DNA of 64,000 nt from Streptomyces pyxinae (GTDB taxonomy: Bacteria; Actinomycetota; Actinomycetes; Streptomycetales; Streptomycetaceae). Every line of letters starts with the position of its first letter. The stretch's first letter is position 1. The notes beneath the pieces are model-generated. The model made no database searches and had not been told where the DNA came from. It saw only the letters and a list, made by a program, of their open reading frames with translations. Shown here piece after piece: positions 1 through 7,492 of this stretch. The position numbers and the translations under genes are program-made. The DNA is taken from contig NZ_JANUGQ010000017.1 of assembly GCF_024756275.1 (NCBI RefSeq), forward strand, positions 62,001 to 126,000, read 5' to 3'.

Positions 1-315
1 CTCAGTGCGAGAGAGAGGGAGTATTTGCTCGTTTCGTCGGAGCCCTACCTACTAATTTCCGATGGCGAGCTTGAGCTCGGCGGTCTTGAAGGCGTCGGGA
101 ACTATTCGGGAGTCGAAACCGTCGGGATCTCTCTCGATAGTGGCCAGTATGCAGTTGTTGTGCATCTACTGGACTGGCAAGCGGAACCGGGTAGTCGGGG
201 GGGCGATGGAAAGCCCTCTCCTAATGCTCTTCCTGACTTTATTGTGGAGATTTTTGCAGATTCGCGAGGGCGTTCTGGCTATCGCGTCAAGATCGAAACG
301 TTCGAGCGGACCTAG
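1..315 (+). CDS. C-terminal fragment of an Imm21-like immunity protein (5' end outside window)
   Basis: The reading frame is open from base 1, so the gene starts outside the window; about 104 codons are visible. The fragment has the pattern ISLDSGQYAVVVHLLDW followed by a short Gly/Pro/Asp loop and LPDFIVEIF. I associate this with the C-terminal half of Imm21-type immunity proteins of polymorphic-toxin systems, from memory rather than a search. Base composition is clearly less GC-rich than the rest of the window, which suggests acquired DNA. It lies next to a decayed integrative element, which fits an accessory cargo gene. The partner toxin, if any, would lie off the left edge. The family call is tentative; that this is a coding C-terminus is more secure. 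Confidence 0.45.
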   Translation, partial: LSAREREYLLVSSEPYLLISDGELELGGLEGVGNYSGVETVGISLDSGQYAVVVHLLDWQAEPGSRGGDGKPSPNALPDFIVEIFADSRGRSGYRVKIETFERT

Positions 316-325
316 GAAATAGCAA

Positions 326-356
326 AGGCCCCGCCGGATATCTTCCGGTGGGACCT
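326..356. terminator. Hairpin terminator after the left-edge gene
   Basis: AGGCCCCGCCGGA pairs with TCCGGTGGGACCT across a TATCT loop, with one G-U pair and one A-C mismatch. It begins 11 bases after the stop codon at 313-315. There is no T-tract, as is usual in Streptomyces. Confidence 0.55.
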
Positions 357-390
357 CTGTGGCGTCTGACAGCAGTAGTTGACGGCAACG

Positions 391-734
391 TCAGCGGACG
401 GATGCTGCGCAAAGCGGTGGTTCGTCGTTCTCGTCGGGCTTGCGCCGTGCGAGTTCTCTGCGGTGCCAGACGGCGGCGAGGAGCGCGGTACCGGGGCTGT
501 AGCCGGTGCCGAGGTGGTTCCAGCGACCGACGACGAGGGTGGTGTCCGGGTTGGGCTCGGCAGGCCGGCGTGGGCGCGGGCGTGTTCGGTGCGCCAGGCG
601 CGGCGGGCGTCGCGCAGCGCGCCGAGGGTGGTTGGAGTAGCGCGGGATTTGGTGGAGAAGTGGCCCCGGAAGCCGGGCATGTGTGCCCGCTTCCAGAGCT
701 TGAGGTCGGCGAACTCCGGCCGCCTGCCGAGTTC
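391..734 (-). pseudogene. Frameshifted C-terminal remnant of a RepSA-type replication initiator
   Basis: Two minus-strand frames together rebuild the C-terminus of a pSAM2-type replication initiator. The first (734 to about 552) carries FRGHFSTKSR and TTLGALRDARRAWRTEHAR. The second (about 560 to the stop at 391-393) carries DTTLVVGRWNHLGTGYSPG, then ALLAAVWHRRELARR. The frames switch near 555, and small compensating indels sit where intact homologues, as I remember them, read KSRRYSTTLG. The N-terminal two thirds of the protein are missing. RepSA is the rolling-circle initiator of actinomycete integrative and conjugative elements (AICEs), so this marks a dead element. Family assignment is from motif memory; the frameshift is directly visible. 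Confidence 0.72.
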
Positions 735-765
735 CCAGCATCTTCGCCGACATGAGACAGGCGGC

Positions 766-837
766 ATGTTCGACACCTACGCCGAGAGCTTCGATGCCGT
801 GTGGACGACGGCGACGCCGGTACGAGGAAAAGGCTGA
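766..837 (+). pseudogene. Tail fragment of an AICE-type transcriptional regulator
   Basis: A 23-codon stretch starting MFDTYAESFDAVWTTATPV ends at a TGA two bases before the GTG of the next fragment. I recognise this as the C-terminal signature of the regulators (GntR or XRE type with a ligand-like tail) that precede NUDIX genes in Streptomyces AICEs. Everything upstream of about 760 is repSA remnant on the opposite strand, so the DNA-binding part has been deleted. Assignment rests on context plus a short motif. Confidence 0.4.
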
Positions 838-839
838 CC

Positions 840-983
840 GTGGCCCGCACCGAGCACTACGACGGCCCGACCGCGCCCAAGCCGAACAGCATGGTCGTCG
901 CCGCTTCTGCCGTCGTCACTGACGACCACGGGCGCATCCTCCTCTCTCGGCTTTCAGGCGGGTGCTCGGTGACGCCGATGTGA
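840..983 (+). pseudogene. Truncated NUDIX hydrolase (Pif-like) stub
   Basis: A GTG-initiated frame of 47 codons begins with a typical NUDIX N-terminus: about 15 residues, then NSMVVAASAVVTDDHGRILL. This is the first beta strand of the NUDIX fold. Homology stops at that point and a junk tail (SGGCSVTPM) leads to a stop. The NUDIX box itself (GX5EX7REUXEEXGU) is absent, so the protein cannot hydrolyse nucleoside diphosphates. In pSAM2-like elements a NUDIX-domain Pif protein gives immunity to redundant conjugative transfer, and the gene follows a regulator, as here. I read it as the third remnant of the same dead element. Confidence 0.65.
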
Positions 984-1226
984 GCGGTACCCAGGAGGCC
1001 GTGGGAGCGGATCGTCCGGAGACCTGGGCGCCGGCGGAGGCGGCTGTGGGGTGGCGGCATTGCCGAAGCGGGGGCGGCGGGCCACGCGCATCCCGGTTCG
1101 GTCGCGCTCGTTGATCCCGGGCGGCATCGGGTGTGTCGGGGCGGTGGTCCTCGGCACGTCCACTGCCTACCATCGATCACCGCAAGGTCGTCCACGCAGC
1201 CGCACGACCCACGCCGGGAGGCTCCT
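984..1226. other. Spacer upstream of the SurA-like gene
   Basis: I see no convincing gene here. Several frames are open only because of high GC. The right breakpoint of the decayed element probably falls just after 950, where NUDIX homology ends. A GGGAGG Shine-Dalgarno for the next gene ends the interval. Confidence 0.4.
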
Positions 1227-1865
1227 TTGCACCGCCGCCGTCGCACCGCGCTCTCTGTGTCCGCCGGGCTCCTCGCCGCGGCCCCCCTGCTCGCCGCGTG
1301 CGGAGGTGGGGCGCATCCGGGGGCGGCGGCCGTCGTCGGGGGCGACCGCATCGAAGTGGCCGCGCTCCAGGCGCAGGTCAAGGAGGTGCGCACCGCCCAG
1401 CAGGCCGCGCCGGAGGCGGAGCAGCTGATCCAGGCGACCGGCGACCTGAACCGCGAGAAGCTGAACGTCATGATCTTCGACCGGGTGGTCCAGCGGGTCG
1501 CGGACGACCACGGGATCACCGCCAGCCGCAAGGAGATCCAGCAGACCCGGAAGGCCGCCGCCGGGCAGAGCGGCGGCGAGGAGCAACTGGCCGCGATGCT
1601 GCTGCAGCAGCAGGGCGTGGCCCCCGGCCAGATCGACGCGGTCGTCCGGCGCAATGTGCTGATGGACAAGATCGCCGCCAAGCTCGGCGCCGGGAACACC
1701 CCCGAGGGGCAGCGGAAGCTCACCGAGACCTTCACCGCTGCCGCCCGGAAGCTGAACATCGACGTCAATCCGCGCTACGGCACCTGGGACCAGCAGCGGA
1801 TCCAGCTCGGCGCCTACCGCGCCCCCTGGATCAAGCCCCGCCCCGAGCAGCGGACGGCGAGCTGA
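1227..1865 (+). CDS. SurA N-terminal-domain lipoprotein (putative periplasm-side chaperone)
   Basis: The start is a TTG at 1227, 4 bases after a GGGAGG Shine-Dalgarno, giving 212 residues. Residues 1-25 form a lipoprotein signal: an Arg-rich start, a hydrophobic stretch and the lipobox LLAAC. The mature protein is exported and anchored outside the membrane. It then reads AAVVGGDRIEVAALQAQVKE, the first strand and helix of a SurA-type chaperone domain, followed by a long helical region (DLNREKLNVMIFDRVV and GITASRKEIQQTRKA). No parvulin isomerase domain is visible, so this is probably a holdase-like chaperone rather than a prolyl isomerase. It converges on the propeller gene across a shared terminator. 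Confidence 0.82.
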   Translation: MHRRRRTALSVSAGLLAAAPLLAACGGGAHPGAAAVVGGDRIEVAALQAQVKEVRTAQQAAPEAEQLIQATGDLNREKLNVMIFDRVVQRVADDHGITASRKEIQQTRKAAAGQSGGEEQLAAMLLQQQGVAPGQIDAVVRRNVLMDKIAAKLGAGNTPEGQRKLTETFTAAARKLNIDVNPRYGTWDQQRIQLGAYRAPWIKPRPEQRTAS

Positions 1866-1876
1866 CAACCGGGCAT

Positions 1877-1913
1877 CCGCCGGCCGGGCGGCACCCGCCC
1901 GCCCGGCCGGCGG
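1877..1913. terminator. Bidirectional terminator between the SurA-like and propeller genes
   Basis: CCGCCGGCCGGGC at 1877-1889 pairs perfectly with GCCCGGCCGGCGG at 1901-1913. It lies between two converging genes, 12 bases after one stop codon and 5 from the other. Confidence 0.75.
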
Positions 1914-1917
1914 ACGG

Positions 1918-3903
1918 TCACTTGGCCGGCGGGGCGGGCAGGGCATAGGCGCCGAAGGACGGCTTCTCCGTCCCGGCCGCGAGCGACGCCCGGAAGGAGG
2001 ACGTCTGCCGCACCTGGTAGACGCTGGTCTTGTTGGCCTCGTTGCGGACCGCGTAGGCCCAGGTGGGGCCGGTGCTGTCGGAGTACATGAAGGCGGCCGG
2101 GTCAGTTGCCGCCGCATCGGCCGAGGCCAGCTGCCACGGGCGCCAGGCCCCGCTGCCCTGCACCGTCTCACCGGTGTTGTGGACGTAGCCGTCGGTGCCG
2201 CGGACGACCACCTCGGTGACGCCGGTGAGCGGGCTGATGACGGCGCTGGGGGAGCCGGCGGCGGTGACGCCCTCGACCGGGCTCCACGGCGCGTAGGCGC
2301 CCTTCTCGGTGGTCTGGGCCGTGCTCACCACACCGCCGTCGGTGGTGGTGGCGAAGACCCGGATCCGGTAGCCCGGGTACACCACGACGGCGGGCGTCCC
2401 GCTGACGGCCTGCGCACCCAGGGGTGTCCAGGCCGAGAGGGTGCCGGCCGAGCCGAACAGAGCGGTGCTCAGCACACCGGACGCGTTCTTCCCGAAGAGC
2501 TGGATGCCGTCGCGCACGGTCGCCGCGGTGAACGGGCCGGTGAACCCGCTGCCGGTGAGCGGCATCCAGCCCTTGAGAGCCTCCTTGGCACTGTCCTGCG
2601 TCCGGTACCAGGGCCTGCCGGAGGCGTCGGCGGCGAACTGGGTGACCAGACCGCCGGGTGTCTTGGCGGTGACCGGCGGCTGGGCCATGGCGCCCGCGAG
2701 GTCGGTCCAGGCGGCCCAGTCGGTGGCGCCCTTGGCCTTCTGGACGCGCTGCCGGACGCTTCCGGAGGTGGTGTACCCGGTGACGCTCACCCGGCCGTCC
2801 GCGTACTGGGAGAGCGACGGCTGTCCGGAGAATGCCTCGTTGCCCGAGATGGTCGTCCACTGGGTGCTGTCGAAGTTGGACGGGTCGCTCTGCCGGCCGT
2901 GCACCAGCCGGCCGATGTTGTCGGTGTAGGCGTACTCGAGGGTTCCGGCCGAGGACTGGAACACCGATGTACGGCTGAACGACTCCAGTGCGACGGCCGG
3001 AGCGGCCGGCGTGTGGTTCTGAAGCGTGCGGCAGGTGTTGGGGGAGGCGGACACCTGCGAGAACTTCTGCCAGCCACCGCTGCCGACCTCTACCGCGTTG
3101 ACGGCCCAGGTCCGGGTGTTCTCGTCGAAGCGGTAGTAATAGGCCTCGCCCGCCTCCTTCTTGGTGGCGATCAGGGTGTCGCCGCCGTTGGACGTGATGT
3201 GCTTGAAGCCGCGCCAGTCCCCGGAGTGCACCAGCACATGGCGCTCCACCCAGCGCTGGCTGGTGACGTCGAAGCGCGACCGGTAGAGCTTGCCGTCCGT
3301 CGCCGACCGGCCGTAGAGGACTCCGGCGTCACCGGCGACGATCAGGTCGTAGCGGTCCCAGCCCCGGTCGTGCGCCTTGGTCGGGATCTCGCTCCAGGTG
3401 TCCTTCAGCGTGTCGTATACGTAGGAGAGGAGCGCGCCGTCGTTGTCGACCACCCACAGCCGGCCCTCGCCGTCCACAGCGGCGTGGCCACGCCCCTCGG
3501 CGTTCGCCAGCCAGCCGAAGTCACTGCTGACCTTTTTGGGCATCACATCCCAGGTGCCGCCCGGCGAGTGGTGCGCGTAGTAGGTGCCGTCGGGCTTGAA
3601 GGCATAGATGGAGCGCGTGGGACCGGCGAGTACCAGGCCGAAGTTCTGCCAGCCGCCGGAACCGACGACCGTCGCACCGCCGAGACCGCCGCTGCCGCTG
3701 AGCGGGGACTTCATCTTGTACTGGAGCAGTTCGCCCTTGGCGTTGACGGCGTAGGTGGGTCCGTCGGCCGTACAGGCGGCGGCGTCGGCCGCATGGGCGG
3801 GGCCACCGGTGCCGAGAACCAGGGGCAGGGCGGTGGCCGCCGCGGCGAGTATCGCGGCCCAGCGGCCGGATCTGTCGGAGGAACGGGAAGAACCAGGACG
3901 CAC
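1918..3903 (-). CDS. Secreted tachylectin-like beta-propeller protein
   Basis: 661 residues from a GTG preceded by GGAG six bases away. Residues 1-38 are a Sec signal peptide ending PAHA. Residues about 45-295 contain five repeats with blade motifs such as VGSGGWQNFGLVLAG, HDRGWDRYDLIVAGDAG, SGDWRGFKHITS and VGSGGWQKFSQV. This is the five-bladed tachylectin-2 propeller pattern, a sugar-binding lectin fold in the founding member. Residues about 310-640 form a second repetitive beta region with W-containing blades (WTTISGNEAF, WTDLAGAM, WMPLTGSG, WTPLGAQ, WSPVEGV), like a PLL-type propeller. No catalytic motif is visible, so I infer an extracellular carbohydrate-binding or adhesive protein. It transcribes divergently from mazG. 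Confidence 0.75.
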   Translation of the reverse strand: MRPGSSRSSDRSGRWAAILAAAATALPLVLGTGGPAHAADAAACTADGPTYAVNAKGELLQYKMKSPLSGSGGLGGATVVGSGGWQNFGLVLAGPTRSIYAFKPDGTYYAHHSPGGTWDVMPKKVSSDFGWLANAEGRGHAAVDGEGRLWVVDNDGALLSYVYDTLKDTWSEIPTKAHDRGWDRYDLIVAGDAGVLYGRSATDGKLYRSRFDVTSQRWVERHVLVHSGDWRGFKHITSNGGDTLIATKKEAGEAYYYRFDENTRTWAVNAVEVGSGGWQKFSQVSASPNTCRTLQNHTPAAPAVALESFSRTSVFQSSAGTLEYAYTDNIGRLVHGRQSDPSNFDSTQWTTISGNEAFSGQPSLSQYADGRVSVTGYTTSGSVRQRVQKAKGATDWAAWTDLAGAMAQPPVTAKTPGGLVTQFAADASGRPWYRTQDSAKEALKGWMPLTGSGFTGPFTAATVRDGIQLFGKNASGVLSTALFGSAGTLSAWTPLGAQAVSGTPAVVVYPGYRIRVFATTTDGGVVSTAQTTEKGAYAPWSPVEGVTAAGSPSAVISPLTGVTEVVVRGTDGYVHNTGETVQGSGAWRPWQLASADAAATDPAAFMYSDSTGPTWAYAVRNEANKTSVYQVRQTSSFRASLAAGTEKPSFGAYALPAPPAK

Positions 3904-4077
3904 GTCATGCTCCAGGGGCTAGTGCGGACGACACCGGATGTCCGGCGGAGAGTCAGCCTCATCCGCCGGTCGAATGTGTGCGCGTAGGGCGCAGATAAGT
4001 AACTTTATGTGAAGAGTGCATACGCCCTGTTGATGGGCCCCACCGGGAAGGGGAGGCACGGGAGGTAGGTTCGAGGG

Positions 4078-5133
4078 GTGACCTCCGACGCCCCGCTGAC
4101 CCCTGATGCCACTCGTGCCGCCGATGACCCGGACGCTCCCGGGCGCCTGGTGCTGCTCACCGCCAGCCACCGGGTGGCGCCCGGGCTGCTGTCCTGGCCC
4201 GCCTGGCAGGTGCTGCACGCGGCCGGGCGGGTGCTCTGCGCCGACCCGGACCACCCGCAGTTGCCGTATCTGCGGGAGGCCGGGGTGGCCGTGGAGGTCG
4301 CGGCGCCGTGCGCGGAGGAGCTGGTCGCCGCCTGCGCCGGCGGGCGTACGGTCGTGGTGCTGGCCTCCGGCGAGGGGGACCCGGCGCTCACCGACGGGCT
4401 CGCCCGGCTGGCCGGCTCCGGCCGGACCCGGATGCCGGACCTTGAGCTGCTGCCCGGTTCGTACGACCTGCCGGGGGCGCGGCTGCTGGACCTGGTCGAG
4501 GTGATGGACCGCATCCGCCGCGACTGCCCGTGGTCGTCCCGGCAGACCCACCGGAGCCTGGTGAAGTACGCCATCGAGGAGGCGTACGAACTGGTGGAGG
4601 CGATCGAGAACAGTACGGATGACGCCGAGGAGACCGACGGCACCGGCGGCGGTGCGCGGGCCGAGCTGCGGGAGGAACTGGGTGACGTCCTGCTCCAGGT
4701 GGTCTTCCACGCCCGGATCGCCGAGGAGCACCCGGAGGAGCCGTTCTCCGTGGACGACGTGGCGGGCACCCTGGTGGAGAAGCTGATCCACCGCCACCCG
4801 CACATCTTCGGGGAGGCCACCGCCGGGACCCCCGAGGAGGTCCGGGAGCAGTGGCTGCGCACCAAGGCGGTCGAGAAGCGGCGCACCTCGGTCACCGAGG
4901 GCGTGCCGCTGGGCCAGCCCGGGCTGGCCCTCGCCGCCAAGCTGGCGGGCCGGGTGCGGAGCGCCGGGCTGGACGTGCCGCTGCCGTCCGGCCCGGGTGT
5001 GGGGTACGACCTGCTGGCCCTCGCCGCCCGGGCCGAGGCGGCGGGCACCGACCCCGAGGCCGCCCTGCGCGCCGCCGCCCGCGCCTACCGGGACGCCATC
5101 CTGGCCGCCGAACGGGCGGCGGGGGCGGAGTAG
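4078..5133 (+). CDS. mazG: Nucleoside triphosphate pyrophosphohydrolase MazG
   Basis: 351 residues from a GTG. MazG hydrolyses canonical and aberrant NTPs to NMP and pyrophosphate and acts as a housecleaning enzyme. The catalytic four-helix domain is at about residues 140-260: DLVEVMDRIRRDCPW, then EEAYELVEAIE with the Mg-binding EExxE motif, then REELGDVLLQVVFHARIAEE with the second ExxD motif, then EKLIHRHPHIFG. Residues 1-130 look like a degenerate tetrapyrrole-methylase-type domain, often fused to Gram-positive MazG. An Ala-rich C-terminal tail of about 80 residues follows. The family call is firm. Regulation is not evident; 174 bases separate it from the divergent propeller gene. Confidence 0.93.
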   Translation: MTSDAPLTPDATRAADDPDAPGRLVLLTASHRVAPGLLSWPAWQVLHAAGRVLCADPDHPQLPYLREAGVAVEVAAPCAEELVAACAGGRTVVVLASGEGDPALTDGLARLAGSGRTRMPDLELLPGSYDLPGARLLDLVEVMDRIRRDCPWSSRQTHRSLVKYAIEEAYELVEAIENSTDDAEETDGTGGGARAELREELGDVLLQVVFHARIAEEHPEEPFSVDDVAGTLVEKLIHRHPHIFGEATAGTPEEVREQWLRTKAVEKRRTSVTEGVPLGQPGLALAAKLAGRVRSAGLDVPLPSGPGVGYDLLALAARAEAAGTDPEAALRAAARAYRDAILAAERAAGAE

Positions 5134-6055
5134 CCCGCGCGAGCCGAGGCGGTCGCGGACTTCCCCGCCGGAGCGGGGCCGCCCGGGCCCGGAGCCGGGG
5201 GAGCCGGACGCCGGGGTGTGACCCGGGGCACAACGGGGAGCCGGGCCCGCGCTCGTGCCGGGAGGCCCTGGCCGCCGAGCGGGCCGCCGGACATCCGCCC
5301 GTGACCGGGGGCCACCGGGCTCCGCGCGTACCAGGAGGGGAGCCGACCCGACCGCCGGGCCCGCGACCGGGAGGGCTGTCCACTTCGCCTACGTCGGGGA
5401 CACCGCGCGGGTGTGCCGGGCCCGCGCCCGGGACGATTGTCCGGCTCTGCCCGTACCGGGGGCCACCGCCGGATTCCGGATGCTCCGGGAGACCCTGGCC
5501 GCCGAGGGAGCCGCCGGGGCCGACCGGCTCGCGCCGAGCCGGAGGGGGACGGGGCCGGTCCGGGACGGCCGCCGGGCTCCGGCCGTGCCCGGGAGGAGCG
5601 CCCCGCCGCCGGGCCCCGGCCCGTACTCCCGCACCGGGACGGGCCCGTCCGTCGCCGGGACGGCCGCCGGGCTCCGGCCCGTACTGCTGTACGCGGGGTC
5701 GCCCACCGGGCCGTACCCGGGGCCGCCGCCGGGTCCCGCCCGTCCCCGGGGGCCCTGCCGCCGGGTGCCGGCCGCTCCGGGAGGACCCTGCCGCCGGGCC
5801 CCGTCCGTCGCCGGGACGGCCGCCGGGCCCTGGCCCGTACTGCCGTACGCGGGGCCGCCGCCGGGTGCCGGCCGCTCAGGGAGGACCCTGCCGCCGGGCC
5901 CCGTCCGTCACCGGGACGGGGCCCGGCGGGCTCCGGCCCGTACTGCCGCACGCGGGGTCGCCCACCGGGCCGTGCCCGTAGCCCCCGCACCTGGGGGCCG
6001 GGTGCCCGCCCGGACCCGGGAGGGGCGGCGGGGCGGGGGCGGATACTGTCGGGGG
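5134..6055. other. Repeat-rich spacer between mazG and the P450 gene
   Basis: 922 bases with extreme GC content. One frame stays open across it and into the P450 gene, but its translation is Pro/Gly/Arg low complexity with no domain, and the P450 N-terminus starts cleanly at 6056, so I treat it as non-coding. It contains the imperfect direct repeats listed separately. Confidence 0.6.
5646..5980. repeat. Imperfect direct repeats of about 80-100 bp
   Basis: Three related copies begin with CGTCCGTCGCCGGGACGG or a close variant near 5647, 5802 and 5902. Each continues through a CTCCGGCCCGTACTG-type block, then TACGCGGGG or CACGCGGGG. A linking block GGCCGCTCCGGGAGGACCCT recurs near 5768 and 5869. 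Copies differ by scattered substitutions and by presence or absence of a CGCCCACCGGGCCGT segment. Confidence 0.65.
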
Positions 6056-7333
6056 ATGCACGACCAGCCGCCCGCCGCCGGCCCCGCTCCCGCGCTCTTC
6101 AGCTGGGAGTTCGCCACCGATCCCTACCCCGCCTACGCCTGGCTGCGGGAGCACTCCCCGGTCCACCGGACCCGGCTGCCGAGCGGGGTCGAGGCGTGGC
6201 TGGTCACCCGGTACGCCGACGCCCGGCAGGCGCTCGCGGACCAGCGGCTCAGCAAGAACCCGGCGCACCACGACGAGCCCGCGCACGCCAAGGGCAAGAC
6301 GGGCATCCCGGGCGAGCGCAAGGCCGAGCTGATGACCCATCTGCTCAATATCGACCCGCCCGACCACACCCGGCTGCGCCGGCTGGTCTCCAAGGCGTTC
6401 ACCCCCCGGCGGGTGGCGGAGTTCGCGCCCCGCGTGCAGGAGCTGACCGACCGGTTGATCGACGGTTTTGTCACAAAGGGCAGCGCCGACCTCATCCATG
6501 AATTCGCCTTCCCGCTCCCCATCTACGCCATTTGTGACCTGCTCGGGGTGCCCCGCGAGGACCAGGATGACTTCCGCGACTGGGCCGGGATGATGATCCG
6601 GCACGGCGGCGGGCCGCGCGGCGGGGTGGCGCGTTCGGTGAAGAAGATGCGCGGCTATCTCGCGGAGCTGATCCACCGCAAGCGGGAGCACCCCGGCGAC
6701 GACCTCATCTCGGGGCTGATCCGGGCCAGCGACCACGGCGAGCACCTCACCGAGAACGAGGCCGCGGCGATGGCCTTCATCCTGCTCTTCGCCGGCTTCG
6801 AGACCACGGTCAACCTGATCGGCAACGGTGTTCACACCCTCCTGCGCACCCCGGACCAGCGGGCCCGGCTCCAGGAGTCGCTGGCCGCCGGGGAGCGCGG
6901 GCTGCTGGAGACCGGGATCGAGGAACTCCTGCGCCACGACGGGCCGGTGGAGCTCGCCACCTGGCGGTTCGCCACCGAGCCGCTGACCATCGGCGGCGAG
7001 CGGATCGCGGCCGGCGACCCGGTGCTGGTGGTGCTCGCCGCCGCCGACCGGGACCCGGCGCGGTTCGACGGGCCGGACACCCTCGACCTGACCCGCCGGG
7101 ACAACCAGCACCTCGGCTACGGCCACGGCATCCACTACTGCCTGGGCGCCCCGCTCGCCCGGCTGGAGGGGCAGACCGCGCTGGCCGGCCTGCTGACCCG
7201 GCTGCCCGATCTGCGGCTCGCCGTGGATCCGGACGAACTGCGCTGGCGGGGCGGGCTCATCATGCGCGGGCTGCGCACCCTGCCGGTGGAATTCACCCCG
7301 AATGAGCGGGTTCTGACACCCAATTCCGGCTGA
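6056..7333 (+). CDS. Cytochrome P450 (CYP107-like)
   Basis: 425 residues from the ATG at 6056; the upstream open frame is repeat DNA. Soluble class I bacterial P450 size. The I-helix oxygen-activation motif is AGFETT at residues 246-251 (AGHETT in many relatives). The K-helix ExxR is E290-R293, followed by the WRFATEPL region. The haem loop is YGHGIHYCLG with the thiolate Cys at 362. No signal or membrane segment is visible, so it is cytosolic and needs ferredoxin and reductase. Neither is encoded nearby, so electron donors come from elsewhere. There are no biosynthetic neighbours, so the substrate cannot be inferred. The family assignment is certain; CYP107 is my best guess. Confidence 0.93.
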   Translation: MHDQPPAAGPAPALFSWEFATDPYPAYAWLREHSPVHRTRLPSGVEAWLVTRYADARQALADQRLSKNPAHHDEPAHAKGKTGIPGERKAELMTHLLNIDPPDHTRLRRLVSKAFTPRRVAEFAPRVQELTDRLIDGFVTKGSADLIHEFAFPLPIYAICDLLGVPREDQDDFRDWAGMMIRHGGGPRGGVARSVKKMRGYLAELIHRKREHPGDDLISGLIRASDHGEHLTENEAAAMAFILLFAGFETTVNLIGNGVHTLLRTPDQRARLQESLAAGERGLLETGIEELLRHDGPVELATWRFATEPLTIGGERIAAGDPVLVVLAAADRDPARFDGPDTLDLTRRDNQHLGYGHGIHYCLGAPLARLEGQTALAGLLTRLPDLRLAVDPDELRWRGGLIMRGLRTLPVEFTPNERVLTPNSG

Positions 7334-7492
7334 CCCCGGCCGTTTCCGGCCATTCCCGGCCGACGTGATCTCCTCTTCGTGATCTGTACGTTACCTCCAG
7401 TGCATCGACTTGTGACTGACGTTCGAATGCCGCTACGTTCACCGTCACCTCGGCTCAGCAGTCCGGTTGAGTCACAGGCGAAAGGCAACCGC

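Noticed and set aside
287..850. Long Arg/Pro-rich minus-strand frame as an independent gene
   Set aside because: It runs across the repSA remnant in a frame that does not carry the RepSA motifs and has no domain.
2179..3987. 602-codon plus-strand frame opposite the secreted propeller gene
   Set aside because: Gly/Ala/Arg/Val shadow of the minus-strand gene, which has a signal peptide and clear repeat motifs.
5255..6055. Open frame giving the P450 a 267-residue N-terminal extension
   Set aside because: The translation is Pro/Gly/Arg low complexity made from DNA repeats, while the P450 family N-terminus begins at the ATG at 6056. The frame is open because of extreme GC content.
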